DNA of 64,000 bases from Desulfogranum marinum (GTDB lineage Bacteria; Desulfobacterota; Desulfobulbia; Desulfobulbales; Desulfobulbaceae), in the NCBI RefSeq assembly GCF_016918565.1, contig NZ_JAFFQD010000012.1, positions 54,451 to 118,450 of the forward strand, in the 5' to 3' direction. The notes beneath the pieces were generated by a model that saw only the letters and a list, made by a program, of their open reading frames with translations, searched no databases and was not told the origin of the DNA. A program made the position numbers and the translations under genes. How positions within the stretch are numbered: the stretch's first letter is position 1; every line of letters starts with the position of its first letter. Below, piece by piece: positions 42,737 to 52,292 of this stretch.

Positions 42737-44761
42737 ATGTTAGAAAATTTAAGAAGTATTAAATACACCACCTTGATGTACGCCATCGTCTTTATCATAT
42801 TGATTTTTACCATTAGCATTATGTTCTTCACTTCCAACAGAGCGTCAACCAAAGGCCTTTATGATCTGGGCGAAGAGGGATTGACCACAGTACACACTGC
42901 AATGATTAATAGCTTGACAGCGTTAAACGAAGAACTGATCAAAAAGTTAAAAAGTGATCTGAAAATATTGGAATATGATATGACCTCGGGTGAGGATCTC
43001 TCTATTGATTCCTCCACTACTACAATTGGTGGAATGACTATCCCTGTCATGAAAAAGGGAACAAAAGCTGTTTACTCCGACACCAACCTTGTCGATAAGA
43101 TGACCAAAGAAACCGGTGCTAAAGCTACCATATTTCAACTGGTTGACAATCAACTTCTACGCATCTCAACATCCGTTATCAAAAAAAATGGCAACCGAGC
43201 TACTGGTACCTCTATTGCCTCAGACAGTCCTGTTTACAAAACAGTTGTGAGGGGAGAAACCTTTTTTGGAAAGGCATACGTTGTCGATGACTGGTATGTA
43301 ACAGCCTATGCCCCTCTTCATGATGCTAACCAAAAGATAATAGGAGCCATATTCGTAGGCTCAGTTATGTTAAATGATTCTATACGCGATCTCGTGAGCG
43401 GCACCAAAATGGGAGCAGGCTATTTCTATGCTTATGCAGAAAACGGGGATTATTTGATACATCCGACCCATGGTCCCGATCAAAACGTATTTGATAAAGT
43501 TCCTTCTTTTAAAACACATAAAGGAGGCTTCATTGAATACACATCATCAGCTGGACAAGAGAAAGTCGCTATTCTTGAATTTTTCAAACCATGGGGAATC
43601 TGGTTGGGAATAGGAATGGGCAGAGAGGACATGATTAATGGTGTTGATAAGAGATTAAGAAATGAAGCCGTTATTGTCGGCGGCATAGCATTTTTGGTCG
43701 GAGCCCTTTTGAACTTAGGCCTTGTTCGACTCATCAACGGCCGTGTCAAATCCATTGCTGATGTTGCGGCCAAAGTTGGTGAAGGCGATTATCGGGTTTC
43801 TTTTGATGTCCAGTCAAAAGACGCCCTTGGCTCCCTGTCCAATTCGTTGAATAATATGGTCTCCAGTTCGAATGAAATGCTTACCCAGATCAATGCATCA
43901 TCTGAGGCTCTTGCCGCTTCAGCGACAGAACTGGCAGCCATCTCGGATCAACTCGTGAGTAACGCTGATCAAACAACCGACGTTGCAGATCAATCTGCGA
44001 ATCACGCCAATCAGGTTTCAGCTAATATGAGTTCAATCGCTGCAGCTTCGGAAGAATCTGCCACCAACTTGAACATGATAGCATCTGCAACGGAAGAAAT
44101 GGGGGCAACGATTAAAGAAATTGCAGAAAATAGTGCCAGGGCGAGCGGCACAACGCTCGAAGCAGTCGATGCATCCAAACGCTCCCAGGAAGTTGTTACT
44201 TCACTTGGAACAGCTGCAGAGTCTATCGGCAAGGTAACTGAAACTATAACAGACATTTCAGAGCAGACTAACCTATTGGCCCTTAATGCGACTATTGAAG
44301 CCGCAAGAGCCGGCGAGGCAGGAAAAGGTTTTGCCGTGGTAGCAAACGAAATCAAGGAATTGGCAAAACAAACTGCAGATGCAACAGGAGACATCAGGGA
44401 TGCCATTGCAGACATTCAGCAACAAACATCCAGTACAATTGTCGACATAAATGATATTTCCAGCGTCATAACAGATGTTAACGAAATCGTTCAAGGCATA
44501 GTTTCAGCTGTAGAAGAGCAATCCATAACGACAAATGAAATCGTTGAAAACGTGAATCAGGCTTCTCTTGGTATCACAGAGGTTAATCAAAATATTGCGA
44601 ACAGCAGTACGATGACCAACGAGGTCTCGGAAGGGGTTAGTCAAGTCAAAGACAGGTCTGTTGATGTAAAGGAATCAAGTGGGCATGTTCAGACAGCAGC
44701 GGATGAACTTTCTAAGCTGGCAGAAAACCTTTCAGCTCTTGTATCAAAATTTAAGGTTTAA
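42737..44761 (+). CDS. Methyl-accepting chemotaxis protein with periplasmic Cache domain
   Basis: A 674-residue receptor. One N-terminal membrane helix ([21 protein letters not shown]), a periplasmic Cache-type domain (~50-300; [40 protein letters not shown]), a second helix ([22 protein letters not shown]), HAMP (~335-385) and the signalling domain whose hairpin tip reads [21 protein letters not shown]. It should report a small ligand to a CheA/CheW array. ATG 42737 is chosen (AAAGG upstream); an ATG ten codons earlier is also open. It appears monocistronic. Confidence 0.92.
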   Translation: MLENLRSIKYTTLMYAIVFIILIFTISIMFFTSNRASTKGLYDLGEEGLTTVHTAMINSLTALNEELIKKLKSDLKILEYDMTSGEDLSIDSSTTTIGGMTIPVMKKGTKAVYSDTNLVDKMTKETGAKATIFQLVDNQLLRISTSVIKKNGNRATGTSIASDSPVYKTVVRGETFFGKAYVVDDWYVTAYAPLHDANQKIIGAIFVGSVMLNDSIRDLVSGTKMGAGYFYAYAENGDYLIHPTHGPDQNVFDKVPSFKTHKGGFIEYTSSAGQEKVAILEFFKPWGIWLGIGMGREDMINGVDKRLRNEAVIVGGIAFLVGALLNLGLVRLINGRVKSIADVAAKVGEGDYRVSFDVQSKDALGSLSNSLNNMVSSSNEMLTQINASSEALAASATELAAISDQLVSNADQTTDVADQSANHANQVSANMSSIAAASEESATNLNMIASATEEMGATIKEIAENSARASGTTLEAVDASKRSQEVVTSLGTAAESIGKVTETITDISEQTNLLALNATIEAARAGEAGKGFAVVANEIKELAKQTADATGDIRDAIADIQQQTSSTIVDINDISSVITDVNEIVQGIVSAVEEQSITTNEIVENVNQASLGITEVNQNIANSSTMTNEVSEGVSQVKDRSVDVKESSGHVQTAADELSKLAENLSALVSKFKV

Positions 44762-44775
44762 AAATATCTCTGCTC

Positions 44776-44818
44776 CCACCGCATTACATACTTTCAAGTA
44801 ATGCGGTGGTGAGTTTTA
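44776..44818 (+). terminator. Terminator of the chemotaxis protein gene
   Basis: CCACCGCATTAC (44776-44787) pairs with GTAATGCGGTGG (44798-44809), followed by a T-rich stretch (TGAGTTTTATTTATT). It lies just after the stop. Confidence 0.8.
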
Positions 44819-45242
44819 TTTATTACTCTTCAAAACAGTTGGATTATTAAAATCGAACAAAAAATATAATCTATAAATAAGAGATTTGATCTCTTTTTAG
44901 AAATAGTTTTTTCGTAGTATATCTTTCCTTTTTTTTCCACCGTTGCCGATTGTTATTGGGCTGTCTAGGGTATATCTATTTAGTCCATCCGGTATCATTT
45001 TTTTCAGTATTTTGGCAATAAATGCGTCAAAAAAGAGAATGGTACCTATTCGATTTATCAGCATATGAGGATTCTACAAATCTGGGCGCGGCTATTGTGG
45101 CTATCCCCGAAGTCGGACGCATTTAACCAATACACGAGGATGCTGGGTAGAGGAATTGTCATGGCAATGAAATTTTACATTTTCATTGCGTTGTCATAAA
45201 ATATAAGTAACCACAATAAATTATTCATATGATCATGCCCGT
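44819..45242. other. Intergenic region upstream of the GGDEF-EAL gene
   Basis: No gene. A stretch at 44991-45022 (GGTATCATTTTTTTCAGTAT, TTTGGCAATAAA) has a near copy at 62034-62065, perhaps the trace of another small repeat. Confidence 0.35.
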
Positions 45243-47564
45243 ATGAAAACAACAAGCAAGCAATCAGCACTAATTTTCGCAGAGCAGGTAAAGCTGTTGT
45301 ACACAGATGGCATGGTGATAATGTTTGTCTCTTTACTTGCGGGCACCTTGCTATGCTGGTCTCAGCGAGAGGTTATTGAGCATGTATTCATTTTTTCCTG
45401 GTTTTCAGCCTTTGTACTGGTTTCAATAAGCAGGGTTGTACTCTTCTTTCTTTATAATAAAACTAAACCCAACGCGGAAACAATTCTTCCCTGGTATCGT
45501 TATTTCCTGATAGGAACCTATTGTGCAGGGATTATGTGGGGAATGGCCTCTTTTTTCCTTTTTCCTCTGTCCAGTCAACTGCACCAGATGGTTTTTTTCC
45601 TGGTCTTGGTCGGCATTTCTGCCGGTGCTTTCTCTACCCACTGCTCCAGTCTTCCCGTTGTCATCGGGTTTCAATCTATTGTTCTCCTTCCACTTGCCAT
45701 ACGCATGCTGATGCTACAGGAAAGTGAAGGCTATAGATTCATTGGTCTACTTGTGCTCATTCTATGGGCTGTAATTCTTTCCGGAGCAAAAAAGATCCAT
45801 GGAACCATAAGAGATAATATTGACCTCAGGCTTGAGAGCATTGGTAGGGAAAAAGCTCTTAAGACAAGCGAAGAGCGTTATCGTCACATCTTCAACAGTG
45901 CGCCTGTCGGCATCCTTCACTATGACACGAGGGGCATAATCGTTGATTGCAACAAGTACTTTGCTGATCTGCTCGGCTCCACCAGGAAAAAGCTTTTCGG
46001 CTTTGCCATGCTAACGAAAATTAAAGACAAAAAGATGATAAAGGCGGTCGAGCAGTCTTTGATCGAAGGGAGTGGTTATTTCGAAGGTGACTACAGGTCA
46101 GTGACCGGGAATCAAACAACACCTGTTCGCGCTTTTTTTAAAGCCATCCAGCCTGCTGGTGGAGATACGATAGGAGGAGTAGGCATTGTTGAGGATTTCA
46201 CAGATAAAAAGTTGTTTGAAGAGAAGCTCTATTATCACGCGACCTTTGACTTTCTTACAGGCCTACCGAATCGTCGACTCCTACTTGACAAGCTTAGCGA
46301 AGAAATGTCACGAGCAACTCGACACGGATATTTTGGCGCTCTCTTGTTTATTGATCTTGACAACTTTAAAACCATAAATGACTCCTTAGGTCATTCTATC
46401 GGTGATGAATTATTGAAACTCGTGGCCAAGCGCATTAAGGAATGTATTCGCCAAGAGGACTCGGCTGCAAGAATGGGCGGTGATGAATTTGTTGTCATTC
46501 TCACTGAACTTGATTCAGAAATGGAATTGGCTGCAAATAAGGCCGGTATGATATCGGAGGAAATCCGCCTATGTCTCTCTGCTCCCTGCAAGGTTTCTGG
46601 CTACGAAATGCACACGGGCCTTAGCATCGGTGTTTCGCTTTTCCCAAAGCCGGAAAAAGGTGTGGATGATATTCTCAAACAGGCAGACAGTGCTATGTAC
46701 AAGGCAAAAGAAGACGGTCGTAACACGATCCGTTTTTTTTCTCCACACATGCAGAAGGCTGCTGACAAGCGTCTTCAGCTCACTTTTGAGATAAAAAATG
46801 CCCTCAACAATAACGAGTTTACCCTCTATTACCAGCCACAAGTCGATCGACTTGGCAATCTTATTGGTGCGGAAGGGCTACTGCGCTGGAATCATCCGCA
46901 ACGGGGGGTGCTGGCCCCTGGCTTCTTTCTTGATACTGCTGAAGAGAATGGACTTATGGCGGATATTGATAGATGGGTATTGGAATCTGCATGCGAGCAG
47001 ATAAAATCATGGTCTGATGACGGATTGCTTGCCCATAATCAGACTATTTCTATCAATATCAGTGGCAAAAATATTTCTGAACCAAATTTTCTCGACACCG
47101 TTCATGATACCCTCATGGCAAAAAGAACCGATCCCGTTCACCTCGGTATTGAATTGACGGAAGGGAGCTTGATTTCAATCAGTGAACGGGTCGTGAAGCA
47201 AATAGTTGCATTTCAGGGGTTGGGGATAAAGTTTTCTATTGATGATTTCGGGACTGGTTATTCCTCTCTGAATTACCTCAACAAATTACCGATTAATACT
47301 CTTAAAATAGACCGTTCTTTTGTCAACGAGATTACAGGTGCCGACCAAAAAGTCGTACTCATTGACACCATCATTATAATGGCTCAAAATTTGGGCCTTG
47401 AGATCATAGCGGAAGGTGTCGAGTCAGAAATAGAATTATCTTACCTGAACTCAAAAGGATGCTCACTCTATCAGGGGTATTTTTTCAGTAAACCTGTACC
47501 TACCTCAATATTTTCCGAAATGCTTAAATCAGCAAAGAGCGGTCCAGTGTTTTTGGTCAACTAA
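45243..47564 (+). CDS. Membrane-bound PAS-GGDEF-EAL c-di-GMP protein
   Basis: A 773-residue protein: about six N-terminal membrane helices (residues ~20-190; MASE-like), a PAS domain (~205-335: RYRHIFNSAPVGILHYDTRGIIV), a GGDEF domain (~345-500: DFLTGLPNRRLLLD, ARMGGDEFVVIL, ADSAMYKAKEDGRN) with an intact active site, and an EAL domain (~515-765) whose first motif reads EGLLRW instead of EALLRW; the rest (DFGTGYSSLNYL, KIDRSFV, AEGVES) is conserved. It may make and break c-di-GMP. No ribosome binding site precedes the ATG. Confidence 0.92.
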   Translation: MKTTSKQSALIFAEQVKLLYTDGMVIMFVSLLAGTLLCWSQREVIEHVFIFSWFSAFVLVSISRVVLFFLYNKTKPNAETILPWYRYFLIGTYCAGIMWGMASFFLFPLSSQLHQMVFFLVLVGISAGAFSTHCSSLPVVIGFQSIVLLPLAIRMLMLQESEGYRFIGLLVLILWAVILSGAKKIHGTIRDNIDLRLESIGREKALKTSEERYRHIFNSAPVGILHYDTRGIIVDCNKYFADLLGSTRKKLFGFAMLTKIKDKKMIKAVEQSLIEGSGYFEGDYRSVTGNQTTPVRAFFKAIQPAGGDTIGGVGIVEDFTDKKLFEEKLYYHATFDFLTGLPNRRLLLDKLSEEMSRATRHGYFGALLFIDLDNFKTINDSLGHSIGDELLKLVAKRIKECIRQEDSAARMGGDEFVVILTELDSEMELAANKAGMISEEIRLCLSAPCKVSGYEMHTGLSIGVSLFPKPEKGVDDILKQADSAMYKAKEDGRNTIRFFSPHMQKAADKRLQLTFEIKNALNNNEFTLYYQPQVDRLGNLIGAEGLLRWNHPQRGVLAPGFFLDTAEENGLMADIDRWVLESACEQIKSWSDDGLLAHNQTISINISGKNISEPNFLDTVHDTLMAKRTDPVHLGIELTEGSLISISERVVKQIVAFQGLGIKFSIDDFGTGYSSLNYLNKLPINTLKIDRSFVNEITGADQKVVLIDTIIIMAQNLGLEIIAEGVESEIELSYLNSKGCSLYQGYFFSKPVPTSIFSEMLKSAKSGPVFLVN

Positions 47565-47689
47565 CACGGTAACCTTCCTATTTGTCTTATCTCCCGTCTT
47601 AGTTGCGTATTCCACATCGTCAAAGAACTGATCACTGTGCCGTGCAATCCAGTATTTCTCCGAGGCTGGATATCCCTTAACGGTATTAG

Positions 47690-47724
47690 CCCAGATTTCT
47701 CCGGGAGTTAGCCCGAAATCCGGG
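47690..47724. repeat. Remnant of a family A element
   Basis: CCCAGATTTCTCCGGGAG and GAAATCCGGG, the two end types of family A, stand 35 bp apart with TTAG before the first and TTGA after the second. It looks like an almost completely deleted copy. Confidence 0.4.
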
Positions 47725-47765
47725 TTGATATGTCTAGATAACGTATAGACTTCTACGCCTTAGGT

Positions 47766-48611
47766 TTATTTTTCCAGATACGGCACTTTATCTAACGGCG
47801 AGAGGGGGACCGGTCTCGCTGAGAAGGGGTGCTGATAGTCAACGGTTTTAAAAATGCCTATTGACCTCCGTTTGGAAAAGGACGGAAAGGGGGATGAATA
47901 TACCGCTGTTGGATCCAGGTAAAACCATCGTCCGGTTAAATAGATCCCAACATAGACATGCGATGCGGTTGGAGGGGCACCGCCTTCGGTATGGTGGGCG
48001 GATGCAATAAAGACATGCCAGCGGGGCAGGACACGACCCAGCAAAACCGCAAAAAGATGTGCCTTGGAAAAACAGGCTGACCAGACAAGCTCATCGTGAT
48101 CGGCAAAATATGTAGCCAACTCTTTGATGGATGGCCAACGGTCGGCTGCAGTTATGGTGCTATAGGCCGTGCCGTCGACACGAACATTCCCTCCAAGCCA
48201 GCTCCACACATCTGCAATTCTTTTCCAGATTTCTTTTTCTGTACGCGGCCAAGTGGTGGGGACGCCGATAGCTGTCAGGAGATTCCGAACCTGTTTTGAT
48301 CCGCTTTCGTAGTTATGAAAAAAGGTGTCGGTTGGCTCATGGGCAGGTGTTCCGACGCGCACCCAGAAATTCCAGAAACGAAGATAGGCGATTTTGCCCT
48401 CGTGCATAGTCTTCATGACTGTCATTTCGGGGTGGAGTCTACGGGGGATTTTTATGGGATGCCGAGCATTTTCCGGATTGATTTCCCAATCACTATAGCG
48501 CGTCTCATTCTTTTCCCCTGCCTTTTTTACACCCATCTTGTCGGCCTCCTGCTGAACGATACAATCGTTGATGTTTTTATCAGCAAAGCATCTGATTATG
48601 TCCGGTAACAT
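47766..48611 (-). CDS. Transglutaminase-like cysteine protease-fold protein
   Basis: A 281-residue protein from ATG 48611 (a GTG ten codons earlier lies inside a hairpin). The papain-like triad is visible: Cys in ELVWSACFSKAHLFAVLLGR, His in PPTASHVYVGIYLTGRW and Asp in FYLDPTAVY. The family includes protein-modifying enzymes and proteases; it could also process peptidoglycan-linked peptides. There is no signal peptide, so it is probably cytosolic. A small gene lies upstream on the same strand with a hairpin between. Confidence 0.75.
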   Translation of the reverse strand: MLPDIIRCFADKNINDCIVQQEADKMGVKKAGEKNETRYSDWEINPENARHPIKIPRRLHPEMTVMKTMHEGKIAYLRFWNFWVRVGTPAHEPTDTFFHNYESGSKQVRNLLTAIGVPTTWPRTEKEIWKRIADVWSWLGGNVRVDGTAYSTITAADRWPSIKELATYFADHDELVWSACFSKAHLFAVLLGRVLPRWHVFIASAHHTEGGAPPTASHVYVGIYLTGRWFYLDPTAVYSSPFPSFSKRRSIGIFKTVDYQHPFSARPVPLSPLDKVPYLEK

Positions 48612-48616
48612 ATAAT

Positions 48617-48641
48617 GTGATCCGAGAAGTTCCCGGATCAC
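48617..48641 (-). terminator. Short hairpin between the 131-residue gene and the transglutaminase-like gene
   Basis: GTGATCCG pairs with CGGATCAC around nine bases, six bases before the transglutaminase-like ATG. It is too close to be only a terminator; it could hinder ribosome entry or stabilise the upstream message. Confidence 0.5.
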
Positions 48642-48677
48642 ATCTGTTCAAGGCGAAGGCGTTATTTTTCACACTTT

Positions 48678-49073
48678 CTAATGCGGACATTTTTCCAATA
48701 ACCTTTCTAGTTCAGGTTGTGCGTATTTTTTTGGAATAGCTGCTAAAGGGGCCTCAGAGAATGCTATCTCTACGGGCTTGGGTATTGCCAAAATATGCCT
48801 TTGGAAACCGACAATCCCAAGTTCTGCTTTGTGGTCTCGGTGGGAAATGACTTTCACTACTCCAAATTTTTTCTTCTTTAATTTAGGGACTGGAATCTCC
48901 CATATATCATTTGGGCTAAGTTCCGATTTCATTGTCTTGAGACATTCTTCTTTGTCGTCAAGGAACGCGATAAGGACCTCTACATAATCAAGAGTGGGGT
49001 TAACGATTTGGATAGTAGTGCCAAGGCCAAATCTCCTTTCCCAGGTTCCAACGAGATATGAACTGAATGACAT
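48678..49073 (-). CDS. Conserved small hypothetical protein
   Basis: A 131-residue protein: YLVGTWERRFGLGTTIQIVNPT, then YVEVLIAFLDDKEECLKTMKSELSPNDIWEIPVPKL and GIVGFQRHILAIPKPVEIAFSEAPLAAIPKKY. The beta-rich pattern and WEI/VPK turns suggest an Ig-like or single-domain fold, not recognised. GGAGG precedes the ATG. It lies upstream of the transglutaminase-like gene on the same strand. Confidence 0.6.
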   Translation of the reverse strand: MSFSSYLVGTWERRFGLGTTIQIVNPTLDYVEVLIAFLDDKEECLKTMKSELSPNDIWEIPVPKLKKKKFGVVKVISHRDHKAELGIVGFQRHILAIPKPVEIAFSEAPLAAIPKKYAQPELERLLEKCPH

Positions 49074-49417
49074 TTTTTCCTCCTTTATTTTAGCTTATGG
49101 TTGCCTTGGGCTCTTTGAAGCCAAAAAGTAGAGGCAACCGTAAATAAACTGCGGCCGGCCTAAAGACGTCTTGCCAAGAGGCTTTCGCATGGCTTGTTCT
49201 TTGATACCTTTCACGGTTTGAGGTGGACATGTTCGTTCTCAGCGACATGACCGTTCAATGCTGGGGCATCCTTTTGAGGAGTTATTTTTTCAGTTAGGTA
49301 TGTTTAACTTCTTATTTTATGCAAAATATGAGCCATCGTGTCATGAAAAGATATGAAGGGCAAATAGCAGGTGGGCAGGGCAACGACAAGAAAAGGCGGG
49401 AGGGGTAAGAGTGAATT
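49074..49417. other. Intergenic region, no gene
   Basis: No gene or promoter that I can support lies here. Confidence 0.35.
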
Positions 49418-49456
49418 TGGTTGATATGAACCAAAAGAGGTGGTCCATATCAACCA
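49418..49456 (-). terminator. Hairpin downstream of the RluA-family gene
   Basis: TGGTTGATATGAACC and GGTCCATATCAACCA pair with one mismatch. It lies about 73 bases after the pseudouridine synthase stop on the minus strand and is followed by a short T stretch. Confidence 0.5.
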
Positions 49457-49528
49457 GAAACCAAAAATGAAGAGTTTTTATGCAGTAAAGATCTTTTGCA
49501 AATTTTTAGCCGGTGACAGTCAATATCT

Positions 49529-50455
49529 TCACTTCTTTTTTTTAGAACGAAACAGTTTTAAAAATTGTCCTGGAATACCTGTGTCAAAGCGGAGTGGTTC
49601 CCCGGTCGTGGGATGGGTGAAGGCAAGCACCTGGGCATGTAGCCCCATGCGTCCAATGGGGTTGCAACTTGAGCCATATTTTTTATCTCCGACGATAGGA
49701 TGTTGTCTGTCCTGCATGTGCACTCTGATTTGGTGTTTTCTGCCTGTTTCCAGGGTAATTTGCAGCAGCGAGAAATCGTTGTTTCCCTGTATTTTTTTGT
49801 AATGGGTAACCGCTTTTTTACCCAATTGCTGATTTTGTGAAGAATAGACAATAAACGCTTTGCTCTCAGTTAACCAAGAGGTGATTGTACCTTCTGGTGG
49901 AGAGACGACCCCTTCTACCACCCCAACATAGGTACGTTGGCTGATCGTCGTGGCCCAGGTTTCCTGAATCTCACGTTTGATATGCTCGCTTCTGGCGAAC
50001 ATGAGGAGACCGGATGTTTCTCGATCAAGCCTGTGGATGATGAAAATTTTGTTCTCTGGATCTTCAGTTTTCGCGTAGTTGCTCAGCATCGAATAGGCTG
50101 TTCTGCGTTGTTCCTTATCCGTGGCAACAGTCAACAGGCCGGAAGGCTTGTTGATAATAATAAGATCCTGATCAATATAGATGATGTTCAATTCACGAGG
50201 ATGCTTCTCTTTTACAATTCGATCCCAAAGTACTTCAACTTGTTGTCCGGGAAGCAGAACATGATCGAATTGGGTGACGGTTTCTCCATCGACGGACACT
50301 TGCCTGTCCCTAAGAACTGCTTTAATAACCTTTCTTTTTTTATTCGGTATATTGGTAAGCAGGCTGGCAAGAAGCGTATCCTTATTCTCAATCGTATAGG
50401 AGGAGGTATTCTTTTTTTGCTTTTGCGAAGGGGTACGATCCTTGGTGTTTTTCAT
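49529..50455 (-). CDS. RluA-family 23S rRNA/tRNA pseudouridine synthase
   Basis: A 308-residue pseudouridine synthase: N-terminal S4 RNA-binding domain (VLRDRQVSVDGETVTQFDHVLL), then DLIIINKPSGLLTVATDKEQ and the catalytic IIHRLDRETSGLLMFAR (the Asp of RLDR), and later ETGRKHQIRVHMQ. It isomerises uridine in rRNA or tRNA; the position cannot be deduced. ATG 50455 is used; an in-frame GTG lies three codons earlier. The gene is monocistronic. Confidence 0.92.
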   Translation of the reverse strand: MKNTKDRTPSQKQKKNTSSYTIENKDTLLASLLTNIPNKKRKVIKAVLRDRQVSVDGETVTQFDHVLLPGQQVEVLWDRIVKEKHPRELNIIYIDQDLIIINKPSGLLTVATDKEQRRTAYSMLSNYAKTEDPENKIFIIHRLDRETSGLLMFARSEHIKREIQETWATTISQRTYVGVVEGVVSPPEGTITSWLTESKAFIVYSSQNQQLGKKAVTHYKKIQGNNDFSLLQITLETGRKHQIRVHMQDRQHPIVGDKKYGSSCNPIGRMGLHAQVLAFTHPTTGEPLRFDTGIPGQFLKLFRSKKKK

Positions 50456-50464
50456 CAATTTCAC

Positions 50465-50584
50465 GAGGTAAAAGTATGCTTGTTCTGGTTGGCTGATGGT
50501 TTATTTTAGCGTCTGGTTAATATACTCTTTTTTTGTTTTGAAATCTTCACTATTTGTCAAGAGTGTCAGGGCAACCAAAAAACG
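50465..50584. other. Upstream region of the pseudouridine synthase gene
   Basis: No gene. It holds the promoter of the leftward gene. Confidence 0.35.
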
Positions 50585-50709
50585 GTAACTGTTCAGCAGT
50601 ACCCCAACTCTTCACGATATGCCCGCCCTGCATACCAATGTGTCGCAGGTGGGGCTTATCTGCCAATCGGTCAGCTTGTGAATATTTGGAGCACTGCGGA
50701 ATCGTTGCC
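50585..50709. repeat. MITE family C, copy C2 (125 bp)
   Basis: Left end GTAACTGTTCAGCAG matches copy C1 and the interior (CCAATCGGTCAGCTTGTGAA, ATTTGGAGCACT) is shared; the right end is degraded. Not coding. It lies ~330 bp before the MauE/DoxX gene. Confidence 0.6.
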
Positions 50710-51042
50710 ATCATTGTTTTTTCGCAGGCCTAATCTGTTAACTTCCCATTGGAAAATTTTATGAGAAGGAGATGGTGTATTAGTATTACCTGTTTGACAT
50801 ATCGAAAGTGCCTATAGTATTTACATTTCTTCCGATTATTTCTGGGTGGAGGCCCCCCCTTCATCAATTCGGGATTGTTTGACATAGCCGTATGCTAAAG
50901 TGATAGCGTTTTAGAAATACATCTTTGCCGGATGAATCAAGCCCCATTGAAATTTATCGGAAATTAATCATCTGAAATACTCTTCACAGGTGTATGCCTT
51001 GTTGGGAATAAGCAATTTCGTTTCTTGAGAGACTTAAACCAC
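50710..51042. other. Intergenic region before the MauE/DoxX-rhodanese pair
   Basis: No gene is visible. A promoter for the two-gene operon is expected here but is not clear. Confidence 0.35.
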
Positions 51043-51522
51043 ATGAGAGTAATGGACTGGCTGTATAAAGTTTGTCGATGGATACTTGGCGGCATATTTA
51101 TTTATGCAGGTACCACGAAGCTATTGGCCCCTGCAATATTTGCTACCTTGATCGATGCTTATGGAATCACTCCCGAAAGTCTGATCATGCCGGTCGCAAT
51201 CACGCTACCACTGTTGGAAGTAATGGCCGGAATCGGGCTGCTATTCGATATTCGTGGAAGTCTGGCCTTGATTGCCGTCCTGCTGGTACTGTTCATTGCC
51301 ATACTTTGGTACGCGATTTCGATGGGGCTGGATATTGATTGTGGCTGCTTCGGACCGGAGGATATCGAAGCGAAAGCGTTTCATGGGCTCAGATTGTCTT
51401 TGTTTCGGGATATGGTCATGTTAGGTGGAGTCGCTTTTATATATGGTTGGCGCAGGTTCGGGAATATTTTTCCGATAGCAACGATGGATTTGGTGAACAC
51501 ATTATTGAGTAAAAGGAGATAA
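51043..51522 (+). CDS. MauE/DoxX-family redox-associated membrane protein
   Basis: A 159-residue integral membrane protein with four helices: VCRWILGGIFIYAGTTKLL (helix 1, the classic DoxX/MauE start), ITLPLLEVMAGIGLLFDI, GSLALIAVLLVLFIAILWYAI, and RDMVMLGGVAFIYGWRRF. The loop DIDCGCFGPED carries a CGC pair typical of MauE, linked to disulfide formation. ATG 51043 is chosen over a TTG six codons upstream. It is followed five bases later by the rhodanese gene: a thiol/disulfide or sulfane-sulfur relay at the membrane is inferred. Confidence 0.85.
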   Translation: MRVMDWLYKVCRWILGGIFIYAGTTKLLAPAIFATLIDAYGITPESLIMPVAITLPLLEVMAGIGLLFDIRGSLALIAVLLVLFIAILWYAISMGLDIDCGCFGPEDIEAKAFHGLRLSLFRDMVMLGGVAFIYGWRRFGNIFPIATMDLVNTLLSKRR

Positions 51523-51526
51523 AGAG

Positions 51527-52063
51527 ATGCGTATAGAGAAATTGATTTTAAAAGTGGTGTTGGTTGTTTGTGTGGTGGCTGGAATGGTTTCTCCTGCCGC
51601 TGCCTTTTTGGGCGACAAATTTAAAAAAGAACGGGAGAAGGAAGACGGGGCAATTAAGTTGGTTCGGGAAGTTCAGCGTGGCGGGTACGATGTGGTTGCT
51701 ACCGAAGAACTGAAAAAATGGATTGATTCCGGACAAGATATACTCATCATTGATACAATGCCACTGGCTGCCAGTTATGAAAAACAGCATGTGCCGGGTG
51801 CTGTTCAGTTTTTGTTTCCCATACCAGACATGGAGCAGTGGGATACTAACGAAACTGATGGTAAAACCCAGGAAGATTTCATAAATTTATTGGGTGAAGA
51901 TAAAGACAAGCGTATCGTAATTTATTGTGGTTTTGTTAAATGCACCCGTAGTCATAACGGTGCAGCCTGGGCCGTCAAGCTTGGCTATAAAAACGTTTAT
52001 CGGTATCCAGGAGGCATCTTTGCCTGGAAAGGATCTGACTATCCGATTGAAAAAGCAGAATAA
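51527..52063 (+). CDS. Secreted rhodanese-like sulfurtransferase
   Basis: A 178-residue periplasmic protein: a signal peptide (LILKVVLVVCVVAGMVSPAAA), then a rhodanese fold with GQDILIIDTMPLAASYEKQHVPGAVQF and the active-site loop IVIYCGFVKCTRSHNG, holding the catalytic Cys (second Cys in the same loop). Single-domain rhodaneses carry persulfide sulfur or bind thiosulfate. AAGGAGA lies eight bases before the ATG, five bases after the MauE/DoxX stop. Together they suggest a periplasmic sulfur or thiol pathway, as expected in a sulfur-metabolising bacterium. Confidence 0.87.
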   Translation: MRIEKLILKVVLVVCVVAGMVSPAAAFLGDKFKKEREKEDGAIKLVREVQRGGYDVVATEELKKWIDSGQDILIIDTMPLAASYEKQHVPGAVQFLFPIPDMEQWDTNETDGKTQEDFINLLGEDKDKRIVIYCGFVKCTRSHNGAAWAVKLGYKNVYRYPGGIFAWKGSDYPIEKAE

Positions 52064-52204
52064 ATAAACATATTGGACGGTCCTCGCTCGCTCGCATAGA
52101 TAGGGCGTCGGAGTCTGCGTTTACCTGCAAAAAAAAATCGCGCCTGTTCCATATAGCCTGCTTATGGCAGGAGCAGTAAATAATAGGTGGGTGTGTCCTG
52201 CCGG

Positions 52205-52279
52205 TTTTTACCCCTTACCAAACAGCAGGGGCTCTTCAACGGAATTTGGAAGGCTTTGCTGTCTGGTAAAGGGTTTTTC
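52205..52279. terminator. Bidirectional terminator between the rhodanese and hsp20 genes
   Basis: ACCCCTTACCAAACAGCA (52210-52227) pairs with TGCTGTCTGGTAAAGGGT (52257-52274) with two mismatches around a 29-base loop. On the plus strand a TTTTT follows; on the minus strand a T run follows from GGTAAAAACC. It serves the convergent genes on both sides. Confidence 0.8.
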
Positions 52280-52292
52280 CCTAAGGTTGCTT

